Shown here: in pieces, positions 16,569-24,984 of the stretch
Layout of the letters: each line of letters begins with the position of its first letter
Position numbering within the stretch: position 1 is the first letter of the stretch
Assembly: GCA_903827245.1 (NCBI GenBank)
Contig: CAIKHO010000088.1
Coordinates: 1 to 62,549 of the forward strand
Length of the DNA: 62,549 nt
Reading direction: 5' to 3'
Origin: an uncultured Opitutia bacterium
Lineage (GTDB): Bacteria; Verrucomicrobiota; Verrucomicrobiia; Opitutales; Opitutaceae
The notes under the pieces: model-generated
Databases searched by the model: none
Told to the model about the DNA's origin: nothing
What the model saw: only the letters and a program-made list of their open reading frames with translations
Program-made: the position numbers and the translations under genes

Positions 16569-17333
16569 TCACCTTTCCGGCACCGTATAGCCGAAGTCCC
16601 CGAGGATCTTCCTCGCGGTCGGGCCCTGCAGGAAGGCGAGGTAGCGCGCGGCCGCCGGGTTTGCGGCGCCCCGGGTGGTGAGCACCACTCCCTGCGCGAG
16701 CGGGGCGTAGAGGCCGGCCGGTACTTCCAGCCAGCGGCCCTTGCCGTTCAATTGCGGAGCCAGGACAGCCGAGAGCGCCACGAAGCCGGCGTCGGCGTTC
16801 CCTGTCTCCACGAACTGCGTGGTCTGCGTGATGTTTTCCCCCGTGACGAGCTTGGGCTGCACCTCCGTCCACGCGCCGAGTTTCTCGAGCGCCTGCTTCG
16901 CGGCGCGGCCGTAGGGGGCGGACTCGACATTGGCGATGGCGAGCTTGTGCACGGCGGGATTGCGCACGGCGTCGACGATGGACGGGAGCTCGACCCCCAG
17001 CCGGGTCGTCCACAGCACGAGCCGGCCGGTGGCGAAGGTGGCGAGGCTTTTGGCGTCGGCCTGGCCGGACTTGATGAGTGCCTGCGGAAAATCGAGGTCG
17101 GCGGAAAGAAACACGTCGTACGGCGCACCATTCCTGATTTGGGAGACGAGATTGCCCGAGGCGCCGGTCGCCGTGGTCACGGTGACCGCCGGCTCGGCCC
17201 GCTTGAACTCGGCGTTGAGCGCATCGAGCGCGTAAACAAGGTTCGCGGCGGCGGCGACGGAGACCGCCTCGGCGGCGTGGACGACGGTGAGGGAGCAGAG
17301 CAGGAAGGTGACAGGGATGAGCCGGATTTTCAT
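16569..17333 (-). CDS. modA: Molybdate-binding periplasmic protein ModA
   Basis: A 254-residue substrate-binding protein. The signal peptide is MKIRLIPVTFLLCSLTVVHA. Mature motifs are SVAAAANLVYALDALNAEF, TGASGNLVSQIRNGAPYDVF, LSADLDFPQALI and a later VETGNADAGFVALS, the usual ModA oxyanion-binding framework with Ser residues in the first loops. I placed the start at the Met at 17333, which opens a clean signal peptide; the longer frame to 17453 adds an Arg/Pro-rich leader. It delivers molybdate or tungstate to ModB. A palindromic ModE-like site lies about 120 bp upstream. Confidence 0.94.
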   Translation of the reverse strand: MKIRLIPVTFLLCSLTVVHAAEAVSVAAAANLVYALDALNAEFKRAEPAVTVTTATGASGNLVSQIRNGAPYDVFLSADLDFPQALIKSGQADAKSLATFATGRLVLWTTRLGVELPSIVDAVRNPAVHKLAIANVESAPYGRAAKQALEKLGAWTEVQPKLVTGENITQTTQFVETGNADAGFVALSAVLAPQLNGKGRWLEVPAGLYAPLAQGVVLTTRGAANPAAARYLAFLQGPTARKILGDFGYTVPER

Positions 17334-17454
17334 GGTTCGAGCGGAAGGGAAGCGACCTGGATCAAGGTGACCATGCCGGCCCGCGCGGCGGCGAACGCGA
17401 TCAGCAGCGGGGAAAGGTGGCGGAGCCGGGGCATCGCCGGATGCTCGGGGCATC

Positions 17455-17478
17455 CGTTATATTTTGTCAAATATAACG
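17455..17478. promoter_or_regulatory. ModE-like operator upstream of modA
   Basis: A perfect 24 bp palindrome with arms CGTTATATTT and AAATATAACG around TGTC. It closely resembles the CGTTATAT...ATATAACG half sites bound by ModE in front of mod operons. It is AT-rich in a GC-rich context and lies between the ModE-type regulator gene and modA, so repression of modAB by the neighbouring regulator is the simplest reading. Confidence 0.8.
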
Positions 17479-17617
17479 ATGGCCGGTGGCCGGAGGGGGA
17501 AGGCAGGAAAGCCTGATACGAGGTGCTCCGTCCATCTGTCAGCTGGCCCTCCGGCTTTCTGGCGATCCGGCCTTCCCGCAACAGCGCTACCGCGCCTCTG
17601 CGCGAAATCCCTCCGAC

Positions 17618-17974
17618 TCACCCGCGGAGCAGCCGCAGCAGCGCGTTCCAGTCGGCGCGGGTGGCGGCCCGGCACGAGGCCTCCATGCGCGTGTAGAGCC
17701 CGAGCACCTTTTCCCCGGCGGGGGTGAGCGCGGCGCCGCCGCCGGTGCCGCCGCCGCGGGCGGAGGCGACGAGCGGCTCGCGGAACAGCGCGTTCATCGC
17801 GCGCACGAGGGTCCAGGCGCGGTTGTAGGACATTCCCAATTCCGCGGCGGCCTCGGCGATCGAGCCCGTGGCGGCGATGTGGCGGAGCAGCTCGGCCTTG
17901 CCGGGACCAAAGGCGTCGGGCCCGGCATGCGGAAAGCGCAGGCGCGGTTGCAGCTCGGGTGCGGATCGTGGCAT
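17618..17974 (-). CDS. ModE-type winged-helix transcriptional regulator (DNA-binding domain only)
   Basis: A 118-residue protein matching the N-terminal domain of ModE: GPGKAELLRHIAATGSIAEA and AAELGMSYNRAWTLVRAMNA form the winged helix-turn-helix, followed by the Gly-rich wing SARGGGTGGGAALTPAGEKV. The C-terminal molybdate-binding TOBE (Mop) domains of E. coli ModE are absent, which is common in single-domain homologues. Such proteins may not sense molybdate directly. The start at 17974 gives the compact family length. It lies upstream of modA on the same strand, with the ModE-like palindrome between them. Confidence 0.88.
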   Translation of the reverse strand: MPRSAPELQPRLRFPHAGPDAFGPGKAELLRHIAATGSIAEAAAELGMSYNRAWTLVRAMNALFREPLVASARGGGTGGGAALTPAGEKVLGLYTRMEASCRAATRADWNALLRLLRG

Positions 17975-18130
17975 GCAGGGACACTGGCGCCGGGGTGCAC
18001 GGTGGTCAGCCGAAAAAACGACGTGCCCTGCGCTATTTCTGCCAGCCAACGTCGTTGGAAGGACAGGGATGGTGACCAACCCCAAAGCTGCGGATTGAAA
18101 AGGTACGAAAGGGGCTGCGTTGAATCCCAA

Positions 18131-18217
18131 TGATTTTTACAGGAGACAGACCAAGGTAATAAAGAGGAGGGGAATCTAAACTCTCGGTTTTTCTCGGTTC
18201 GCCTCCCGTAAAAAATC
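18131..18217. repeat. Palindromic element, family C
   Basis: TGATTTTTACAGGAGACAGA is matched by GCCTCCCGTAAAAAATCA at the other end, with an inner CTCGGTTTTTCTCGG arm. It lies directly in front of the GNAT gene at 18239. Confidence 0.8.
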
Positions 18218-18238
18218 AGGTTGAAGTTTGGCAAACCC

Positions 18239-18742
18239 ATGACCCGGCCGGCCACAGTCCATGATGCGGAGGCGATTGCGCGCATCCACGTTCGCACCTG
18301 GCAGGTGGCATACGAGGGGATTGTGCCGGCGGATTACCTGGCGGGCCTCTCCGAGCAGCAGAGGACGGAATGGTGGCGCCCCCAACTCGAGCGGAATCGC
18401 GGGAATGTGCTGGTGGCGCTGACGGATGATGCAGTGACGGGATGGGTCTCGTTCGGTCCGGGCCGCGATGATGATGCAATGGGCCGCGCTGAAATCTTCG
18501 CGATCTATGTCTCGCCCGCCCTTTGGGGTGGCGGGATTGGACGCCGCCTCATGGAGGCAGCCGAGGCCGCGTTGGCCGGCACCCGGGGCCTCACACTCTG
18601 GGTGCTCGAGCAAAACCGGCGGGCCCGGCGGTTTTATACCGCGGCGGGGTTCATCCCCGACGGCAGGCGGCAGGAGATCACGTTGGGCGGCGCCGGGCTG
18701 CGGGAAATCAGGTTCGCCAAAAACTTCCGGGGGGCTGCATGA
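18239..18742 (+). CDS. GNAT family N-acetyltransferase
   Basis: A 167-residue GCN5-related acyltransferase. It begins MTRPATVHDAEAIARIHVRT, the usual first strand and helix. The acetyl-CoA binding segment is IYVSPALWGGGIGRRLMEAA, containing the Q/R-x-x-G-x-G/A-like loop as GGGIGRR, and motif B is LWVLEQNRRARRFYTAAGF. The Met at 18221 would add six residues; I prefer 18239 because it matches the family start. The substrate cannot be told from sequence. The stop overlaps the start of the following glycosyltransferase (ATGA, 18739-18742), so the two are probably translated together. Confidence 0.9.
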   Translation: MTRPATVHDAEAIARIHVRTWQVAYEGIVPADYLAGLSEQQRTEWWRPQLERNRGNVLVALTDDAVTGWVSFGPGRDDDAMGRAEIFAIYVSPALWGGGIGRRLMEAAEAALAGTRGLTLWVLEQNRRARRFYTAAGFIPDGRRQEITLGGAGLREIRFAKNFRGAA

Positions 18743-19536
18743 AGCCGATCGGCGCCTGCCTGTGCTTCAAGGACAGCGCGGCCTATCTCGAGGAGTGGCT
18801 GCTCTTCCACTATGTACAAGGGATCCGGCGGTTTTACCTGTACGACAACGAATCGTCCGACGACTGGGGCAGCATCGTCGCGCCGTGGATCAAGGACGGC
18901 ATCGTGACGGCGACGCGCTACCCGGGCAAGGGCGTGCAGGCGGAGATTTACGACCACTGCCTGCAACGGGCCCGGGGCGAGGTGGAGTGGCTGGCCTTCA
19001 TCGATGACGATGAGTTTCTCTTTCCGTGCGGAGGCGAATCCTTGCCGGACCTGCTCGCCGATTACGACGCGTACGCGGGGCTCGCCGTGTCGTGGGTTCT
19101 ACTGGGAAGCGCCGGTGTGGAACGGGCATCGCGGGAATGGGTCATCCGGCGCTTCACCGGGTCTGCCGGCGGGGCCGACGCGCACGTGAAATGCGTGGTG
19201 CGACCGGAGCGGGTCGTGCGGTCCCGGGTGATCGGTCACAGTTTCGAGCCGGTCCCCGGCTTTCAGATCGTGGACGAAAACCGGCGCCCGCTGACCGAAC
19301 CGCAGAATCCTGTGCCGTCGACCGCCCGGGTGAGGATCAACCATTACCTGATCAAGTCCTGGGAGGAGTGGCGGTTCCGGCGCTCGCGCCCCCAGGCGAA
19401 TACTGGCGCGCCGACGCCGCTGCCGGAATCGAGCTGGCGGGAATGGGACCGGCAATGGTCGGGCGTGAGGGATGAATCGGCGCTGCGGTTCCTAGGCCCG
19501 ATGGAGGAACTCAAAAAGCAGCGTGCGCGCTGCTAG
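18739..19536 (+). CDS. Glycosyltransferase family 92 (GT-A fold) protein
   Basis: A 265-residue protein resembling GT92/DUF23-type transferases. It begins MKPIGACLCFKDSAAYLEEW, then LFHYVQGIRRFYLYDNESSD (the acceptor-side 'H.. GI..F.. YDN.S.D' pattern), and has the nucleotide-sugar motif WLAFIDDDEFLFPCGG, where DDDE corresponds to the DxD metal site. The C-terminus carries RVRINHYLIKSWEEWRFRRS, the family's late His-Tyr strand. There is no signal peptide or membrane span. It overlaps the upstream acetyltransferase by 4 bp, so the pair may decorate a surface glycan; the specific product is unknown. Confidence 0.85.
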   Translation: MKPIGACLCFKDSAAYLEEWLLFHYVQGIRRFYLYDNESSDDWGSIVAPWIKDGIVTATRYPGKGVQAEIYDHCLQRARGEVEWLAFIDDDEFLFPCGGESLPDLLADYDAYAGLAVSWVLLGSAGVERASREWVIRRFTGSAGGADAHVKCVVRPERVVRSRVIGHSFEPVPGFQIVDENRRPLTEPQNPVPSTARVRINHYLIKSWEEWRFRRSRPQANTGAPTPLPESSWREWDRQWSGVRDESALRFLGPMEELKKQRARC

Positions 19537-19557
19537 GCCGTTGGCTGGTGGTCGACG

Positions 19558-19627
19558 GCAGGAGCGGCTTTGCGCTGCGAAGCTTTACGCAGATGGCCCG
19601 ATCATCGCGGCATGACGCCGCTCCTCC
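19558..19627. repeat. BIME of GTAG-foot REP, family A, diverged feet
   Basis: It runs from GCAGGAGCGGCTTTGCGCTG to GGCATGACGCCGCTCCTCC. The hairpin arms are preserved, but the feet read GCAG and (minus strand) GGAG instead of GTAG. It follows the glycosyltransferase stop. The rest of the gap to 19774 shows nothing clear. Confidence 0.8.
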
Positions 19628-19774
19628 AGCTGCCGGGGCCATGGCCGACGGCTCGGGAAAAGTGTTTTGCCCCCTCCCGGGCCGGAACCGACCGTTGACG
19701 ATCCGGGTTTGCCAGAAGCCAAAAATTGTTCATCCCTCGGAACCCGGCCCATCCCCAACCGACCCTATCCCCTT

Positions 19775-21526
19775 ATGAACCTCACGAGAGCTTTCACCCT
19801 CCATCGTCTCCCCTCCGTTGCGTTTCGCACCGGTGTTTTTGCCTCCGCCCTGGCTGCGGCCGGCCCGGCCTTCGCCGCGGGCGATGCGGCCCACGGCAAG
19901 GTGTTGTTCCAGCAGACCTGCGGGCTGTGTCACGCCACGACGCTTGAGCAGATGGCCACGGCGGGGCAGGGGCCTCTGATCGCCGGCATCGTCGGGCGGC
20001 CGGCGGCATCGCTGTCGTACTTCGGCTACTCCCAGGCCCTGAAGGCGACCAAGATCACGTGGAGTGCCGACAACATCGACCGGTTCATTTCCGCCCCCGG
20101 AAACATGGTGCCCGGCACGAACATGGTGATCGTGGTGCCGGTGGCCGACGATCGCAGCGACCTCATTGCCTATCTCGCGACATTGCCGCCCGTGACGATT
20201 CCGGCGGACTTCGTGCCGCCTCCGCCGCCGGCGGGCGGGCCCCCGGACCCGGGCGACTGGCGCAATGACGGGCCCGGCGTGCGGCATAGCGTAAAGGTCG
20301 CGGATCTGCCCGCGAATTTCGCCACGCCCTCCAGCCGTCTCAACCCCATGAACAGCGCCCGGCCCGCCGGCGCGGTCCTCTCGGTGCCGGCTGGATTCAC
20401 CGTGCAGCAATTTGCCTCCGGCCTGGCCGGGCCCCGGCTGCTGCGCGCGGCCCCGAACGGCGACATCTTCATCGCGGAAACCGGCGCGGGCCGCATCCGC
20501 ATCCTGCGCGCCTCGGACGGCGCCAGCGCCCCGACGGAAAACGTCATCTTCGCGGACGGCCTGCGCGGTCCGTTCGGCATTGCGTTCTATCCGCTGGGCG
20601 CGAACCCGGAGTGGGTCTATGTGGCCAACCTCAACACGGTCGTGCGTTTCCCCTACCATAACGGCGATTTGAAGGCGTCCGGGCCGGCGGAGACGATCAT
20701 ACCGATGCTGTCCGACACCACGGGTGGCCACACCACGCGCGATGTCGTATTTTCACCGGATGGCCGGCGCATGTTCATCTCGGTCGGTTCCGGCTCGAAC
20801 GTGGCGGAAGGCATGGTCACGAAAACCCCGGACGATATCCGCGCGTGGGAGGCCTCGCACGGCTTTGGCGCTGCGTGGGGCTCCGAGGCGGGGCGCGCCA
20901 ACATCGTGGTGACGGACCCCGAGGGGAAGCAGCCCATCCATGCCTACGCGACCGGCATCCGCAACCCGGTCACCGTGACGATCAACCCCGCCAACGGCGA
21001 GATCTGGTGCGCGACGAACGAGCGTGACGGCCTGGGCGACAACCTGGTGCCGGACTACCTCACCCACGTGCGCGAAGGCGGCTATTACGGCTGGCCGTGG
21101 TATTACATGGGCAACCACGAGGATCCGCGTCGCGTGCGCGAACGCCCGGACCTGGCGGGCAAAGTGATCTCGCCCGACGTCCCCTTGCAGCCGCACTCGG
21201 CGCCGCTGCAGATGACGTTCTACACCGCGACGACGGGCGCGGCGGCGTTCCCGGCGGAGTACCGCGGGGATATCTTCGCGGCCTCCCACGGCTCGTGGAA
21301 CCGGAGCGTCCGTACCGGCAGCAAAATCGTTCGCGTGCACCTGAAGAACGGCGTGGCGACAGGCGAATACGAGGATTTCCTCACGGGCTTCGTGATCGAC
21401 AATCAGCACCTCTGGGGCCGCCCCGTAGGCGTAACGGTGGCGCACGACGGCGCGCTGCTGGTGTCCGAGGACGTCAACGGCACCATCTGGCGCATCGCCT
21501 ACACCGGCGCCAAGCCGGCGAAGTGA
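19775..21526 (+). CDS. Cytochrome c / L-sorbosone dehydrogenase-like PQQ protein fusion
   Basis: A 583-residue secreted protein. The signal peptide runs to about residue 35 (ASALAAAGPAFAA). Residues 38-130 are a class I cytochrome c with heme motif CGLCH (Cys49-His53) and a Met ligand candidate in APGNMVPGTNM. After a Pro-rich linker (FVPPPPPAGGPPDPGDW), residues 190-580 form a six-bladed PQQ-dependent sugar dehydrogenase propeller (PNGDIFIAETGAGRIRILRA; GLRGPFGIAFYPLG; ATGIRNPVTVTINPANGEIW; FAASHGSWNRSVRTGSKIVR). Fusing the heme domain to the dehydrogenase would let electrons pass directly to a periplasmic chain. The substrate is uncertain: sorbosone, aldoses or another sugar. The start at 19775 gives the intact signal peptide. 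Confidence 0.88.
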   Translation: MNLTRAFTLHRLPSVAFRTGVFASALAAAGPAFAAGDAAHGKVLFQQTCGLCHATTLEQMATAGQGPLIAGIVGRPAASLSYFGYSQALKATKITWSADNIDRFISAPGNMVPGTNMVIVVPVADDRSDLIAYLATLPPVTIPADFVPPPPPAGGPPDPGDWRNDGPGVRHSVKVADLPANFATPSSRLNPMNSARPAGAVLSVPAGFTVQQFASGLAGPRLLRAAPNGDIFIAETGAGRIRILRASDGASAPTENVIFADGLRGPFGIAFYPLGANPEWVYVANLNTVVRFPYHNGDLKASGPAETIIPMLSDTTGGHTTRDVVFSPDGRRMFISVGSGSNVAEGMVTKTPDDIRAWEASHGFGAAWGSEAGRANIVVTDPEGKQPIHAYATGIRNPVTVTINPANGEIWCATNERDGLGDNLVPDYLTHVREGGYYGWPWYYMGNHEDPRRVRERPDLAGKVISPDVPLQPHSAPLQMTFYTATTGAAAFPAEYRGDIFAASHGSWNRSVRTGSKIVRVHLKNGVATGEYEDFLTGFVIDNQHLWGRPVGVTVAHDGALLVSEDVNGTIWRIAYTGAKPAK

Positions 21527-21646
21527 CGGCGCGAGTGCGGGGGCGTTGCTCGGCGACGCCCTCCGCACCTTGTGCCACCGTGCCGTCGTGCGAACCGTCG
21601 AGATGTTTCACGCCACGGCGCGACGGATCAGGCCCGATCCCGGGCT

Positions 21647-21958
21647 TTATTGCGGGGAGCTGTCGGAAAGTGCTTCGGATTCGAAACTGACACGTACGCG
21701 GGCGTTGAGCGCCCGTGCGACCCGGCGCAGCATGCTGAGGGAGTGGCCCTCGTAACCCGGCGACTCCAGGCGGCTGACCTGCTGCTGCGATGTCTTCAGC
21801 AGGGAGGCGAGCTGGGCTTGCGAAAGGCCGGCCCGCTCGCGCAGCTCGGCGATCCGCAAGGCGACATCCCAGGCTTCGCCGGCGCGCTTGAACCGCGCCG
21901 CGAAGCCGGGATCGCGGAGCTGCTCCGCGAGGTAATGGTCAAAATTGGTCTTTTTCAT
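21647..21958 (-). CDS. HigA-like antitoxin, XRE-family helix-turn-helix protein
   Basis: A 103-residue DNA-binding protein. The N-terminal third (MKKTNFDHYLAEQLRDPGFA) is the toxin-contacting part typical of HigA-type antitoxins, and the HTH is RERAGLSQAQLASLLKTSQQ then QVSRLESPGYEGHSLSMLRR. It overlaps the upstream toxin gene by 4 bp (21955-21958). In HigBA systems the antitoxin sits second and represses its own promoter, and a palindrome suited to this lies just upstream of the toxin. Confidence 0.9.
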   Translation of the reverse strand: MKKTNFDHYLAEQLRDPGFAARFKRAGEAWDVALRIAELRERAGLSQAQLASLLKTSQQQVSRLESPGYEGHSLSMLRRVARALNARVRVSFESEALSDSSPQ

Positions 21959-22308
21959 GCCGGATGCCTCCCGAGCCAGTCCACCCGGCGGGCGCGGGCG
22001 GTGGCGAGGTCGCGGATGGGGATGTCCCGGCCTTTGTTGCGGATGCCATGCACGGCGACAATGCGACGGGCCGGCAAGAAGAACCAGAAGAGGCGGGTGT
22101 TGAGCTTTCCGACGTGACGCAGTTCGAGCAGGCCGTCACCCAGGGCCCGCGAAAGCGGTTCGCGGTGGCAGCGACGGTGGCGAAGCTTCGCCAGCCCGGA
22201 CACGATCACAGCAAAGTCTCCGGGGTCACTGGCCTTGAGGTCGTCGAGAAATTCCTGCACGGGGCATCGTCCTTCCCTAGTTTCGTAGAACTCGACGAAA
22301 AATTCCAT
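21955..22308 (-). CDS. HigB/RelE-family toxin (phage-derived Gp49-like)
   Basis: A 117-residue RelE-superfamily toxin, predicted to be a ribosome-dependent mRNA endonuclease. Family segments are CPVQEFLDDLKASDPGDFAV, LGDGLLELRHVGKLNTRLFW, FFLPARRIVAVHGIRNKGRD and the C-terminal RARRVDWLGRHPA. The order is toxin first, antitoxin second, with overlapping reading frames, as expected for higBA. The ATG at 22308 lies 10 bp from a perfect 16 bp palindrome. It is a stand-alone pair between two carbohydrate genes. Confidence 0.9.
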   Translation of the reverse strand: MEFFVEFYETREGRCPVQEFLDDLKASDPGDFAVIVSGLAKLRHRRCHREPLSRALGDGLLELRHVGKLNTRLFWFFLPARRIVAVHGIRNKGRDIPIRDLATARARRVDWLGRHPA

Positions 22309-22317
22309 GGCCGTGCA

Positions 22318-22333
22318 ACATCAATATTGATGT
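22318..22333. promoter_or_regulatory. Candidate operator of the higBA-type operon
   Basis: ACATCAATATTGATGT is a perfect 16 bp palindrome, AT-rich, located 10 bp upstream of the toxin start codon. Antitoxins of this class bind palindromes of this size overlapping their promoter, so autorepression is likely. Assigning the site to the antitoxin is inference. Confidence 0.7.
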
Positions 22334-22546
22334 GATACAAAGGGTGGACGGACACGGGGAGGATCCGGCTGGCGGGTGGACGAGCGCATACCCTCTTGAA
22401 ACGGTCGCACGCGCTCCAATCTTTCAGGAAAGTCTCATGCGCTGCCGCGGCGGCGCTACGTTTGGGAAGCTTAGGGTTGCCACCTTCACCGCTCCGGACC
22501 GTCCTGCTTCCGGGCGCCTGCGATGCGTTTCAACCCCGATCGAGCC

Positions 22547-24829
22547 ATGAATTCCCCGACCCCTGAATCCGAATCCCTCCCGCCGACGAATGTCTCCGGC
22601 GAGGCCCCCCGGCCTTCCCGCCGCGATTTCCTGAAGGCCTCCGCCATCGCCGGCGCGGCCGTCACGCTCGGGGAATTTTCGCTGCGGCCGCTCGGCGCCG
22701 CGGAAACCGCCGCCCGCGCGGCGCTGCCGGCGGGCCCGGCGTGGGCCGACAAGCCGATGCGCTGGGCGCAGCTTACGCTGGTCGAGAACGACCCGGGTAA
22801 TTTCGATTTGGCGTTCTGGCTCGATTACTTCAAGCGCACCCACTCGGACGCCGTCTGCCTCAGCGGCGGCGGCTGCGTGGCCTATTACCCGACGCAGATT
22901 CCCTTCCACCACCGCAGCGCGTGGCTCGGCGACCGCGATGTCCTCGGCGACCTCGTGAAGGGCTGCCGCGAGCTCGGCATGGTGGTGGTCGCGCGCACCG
23001 ACCCGCATGCGACCTACGACGACGCGCAGGCGGCGCATCCCGACTGGATCGCGGTCGACGCCAGCGGCCGGCCGCGCCGGCATGCGGCCTCGCCCGAGAT
23101 GTGGATCACCTGCGGCCTCGGGCCCTACAACTTCGAGTTCATGACCGAGGTGAAGAAGGAGATCACGGCCCGGTACCGTCCGGACGGCATCTTCATCAAC
23201 CGCTGGGACGGCTCCGGCATGTGCTACTGCCAGCACTGCCGGGAGAACTTCAAGGCGGCGTCGGGCCACGAGTTGCCCCGCACGAACAACCCGCAGGATC
23301 CCGCGCGACGCGCCTACGTGCTCTGGCGGCAGCAGCGGCTCTTTGACCTGTGGCGCCTGTGGGATGCCGAGGTGCGCAAGATCGACCCGGAGTCCTGCGT
23401 CATTCCCAACACCGGTGGCGGCGCGACCAGCACGCTCGACATGAAGCAGATCGGCGAGCTGGCACCGACGCTGATGGCCGACCGCCAGGCGCGCCACGGC
23501 GTGACGCCGCCATGGGCCAACGGCAAGGGCGCGAAGGAGTATCGCGCGACGATGGGATCGAAACCCGTGGTTGGTATCTTCAGCGTCGGCGTGGAAGAGG
23601 CGTACCGCTGGAAGGACTCGGTGCAAAACCCCGCGGAGATCCGCCTCTGGGTGCTCGACGGCATCGCGAACGGCATGCGCCCATGGTTCACCAAGTTCGG
23701 CGCGGTGCTCAACGACGCGCGCTGGCTCAAGCCGGTCGAGGAGATCTACACGTGGTGTTATGGCGCCGAGCGCTACCTGCGCAACGAGCGGCCGCTGGCT
23801 CGCGTCGCGCTGGTCTATTCGCAGCAGACGGCGTGGTTTTACGGCACGGGCGGGGGCGGTGGTGCCCGCGACATGGTCGAGGATCCCGCGCTCGGCTGGT
23901 ACCAAGCGCTGGTCGAGGCGCGGGTGCCGTTCGAGATGGTGCACGACGGCCTGCTCGATGCCGGACATCTCGCGGCGTACAAGACCCTCATCCTGCCGAA
24001 CATTGCGGCCCTGTCCGATGCGCAGTGCGAGCAGCTCCGGCAATTCGTCGCGCGCGGCGGCGGGCTGGTGGCGACCTACGAGACCTCGCTCTACGACGAG
24101 TGGGGCGTGAAGCGGAAGGACTTCGGCCTGGCGGATCTCTTCGGCGTGAACTTCAAGGGCAAGGGCGAGGGCCCGATGCACAATGCCTACCTGCGGCTCG
24201 AACATGAGGCGGCCCCGGAGCACCCATTGCTGACCGGGCTGGAGGACGCGCCGCGGATCATCCACGGCGTCTGGCGGCTGGACGTGGCGGCGAAGGAAAA
24301 ATTCGCGACGACGCCGCTCACGCTGATTCCGTCCTACCCGGACCTGCCGATGGAAAAGGTCTATGCGCGCCAGCCGAAGACCGACATCTCGCAGGCTTTC
24401 CTGCGCGAAACGATCGGCGGCGGGCGCGTGGCATATTTCCCGTGGGACATCGACCGCAGCTACTGGGAAGTGCTCGCGACCGACCACTACAAACTCCTGC
24501 GCAACGCCGTGGCCTGGACGACGAACGAGGCCGCGCCGGTGACTGTCAGCGGCCCCGGCCTGCTCGACGTCACGCTCTGGCAGCAGAAAAATTCCCTGAC
24601 AGTCCACCTCGTCAACCTGTCGAACCCGATGATGATGAAAGGCCCGGTCCGCGAGCTGCTGCCCGTCGGCGAGCAAGTCGTGCGGGTGCGCGTGCCGGAC
24701 GGCCTCAAGGTGCGGGCCGTGCATCTCCTGGTGGCGAACCGCACGCCGGTGTCGCGGCAGGCGAGCGAGTGGCTGGAAGTCACGGTGCCGTCGGTGCTCG
24801 ATCACGAGGTCGTGGCAGTGGACGTGTAG
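22547..24829 (+). CDS. Tat-exported putative glycoside hydrolase (GHL6-type) with beta-galactosidase trimerisation-like domain
   Basis: A 760-residue protein. After a hydrophilic lead, a Tat signal appears: PSRRDFLKASAIAGAAVTLG. Residues about 75-420 are a TIM barrel of the 'hypothetical glycosyl hydrolase 6' type (MRWAQLTLVENDPGNFDLAF; DGIFINRWDGSGMCYCQHCR). Residues 425-650 are amidotransferase-like, as in beta-galactosidase domain 2 (YKTLILPNIAALSDAQCEQL; RGGGLVATYETSLYDEWG). A C-terminal beta domain follows. The CYCQHC cysteine cluster could bind zinc. The start is uncertain: a Met at 22523 would add eight residues. No activity is established for this family. The cognate gene at 24985 on the other strand has the same kind of barrel. 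Confidence 0.75.
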   Translation: MNSPTPESESLPPTNVSGEAPRPSRRDFLKASAIAGAAVTLGEFSLRPLGAAETAARAALPAGPAWADKPMRWAQLTLVENDPGNFDLAFWLDYFKRTHSDAVCLSGGGCVAYYPTQIPFHHRSAWLGDRDVLGDLVKGCRELGMVVVARTDPHATYDDAQAAHPDWIAVDASGRPRRHAASPEMWITCGLGPYNFEFMTEVKKEITARYRPDGIFINRWDGSGMCYCQHCRENFKAASGHELPRTNNPQDPARRAYVLWRQQRLFDLWRLWDAEVRKIDPESCVIPNTGGGATSTLDMKQIGELAPTLMADRQARHGVTPPWANGKGAKEYRATMGSKPVVGIFSVGVEEAYRWKDSVQNPAEIRLWVLDGIANGMRPWFTKFGAVLNDARWLKPVEEIYTWCYGAERYLRNERPLARVALVYSQQTAWFYGTGGGGGARDMVEDPALGWYQALVEARVPFEMVHDGLLDAGHLAAYKTLILPNIAALSDAQCEQLRQFVARGGGLVATYETSLYDEWGVKRKDFGLADLFGVNFKGKGEGPMHNAYLRLEHEAAPEHPLLTGLEDAPRIIHGVWRLDVAAKEKFATTPLTLIPSYPDLPMEKVYARQPKTDISQAFLRETIGGGRVAYFPWDIDRSYWEVLATDHYKLLRNAVAWTTNEAAPVTVSGPGLLDVTLWQQKNSLTVHLVNLSNPMMMKGPVRELLPVGEQVVRVRVPDGLKVRAVHLLVANRTPVSRQASEWLEVTVPSVLDHEVVAVDV

Positions 24830-24838
24830 CGGCTTGGA

Positions 24839-24949
24839 TCGTTCTTCGTTCTCGTTCTTCGTTCTCGTTCTCTTTATCGTTCTCGGATCGGTATCAGTGC
24901 CGGCGGGCAGGTCGAGAGAACGAGAACGATTACGAGAATGAGAACGATT
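24839..24949. repeat. Inverted repeat of GTTCTCGTTCTCG type
   Basis: The left side repeats GTTCTTCGTTCTCGTTCTTC, and the right side repeats GAGAACGAGAACGATTACGA in the opposite sense. It lies between the convergent ends of the two TIM-barrel genes. It is low complexity, with no T-run and no GTAG foot. Confidence 0.8.
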
Positions 24950-24984
24950 GATTTATGGCGGACGGGCGTCGGCGAGCAGCGCCC

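Noticed and set aside
22424-24805. A 793-codon minus-strand frame opposite the Tat-exported glycosidase
   Set aside because: Composition is Arg/Ala/Gly/His-rich without domains, and the plus-strand frame has a Tat signal and conserved motifs.
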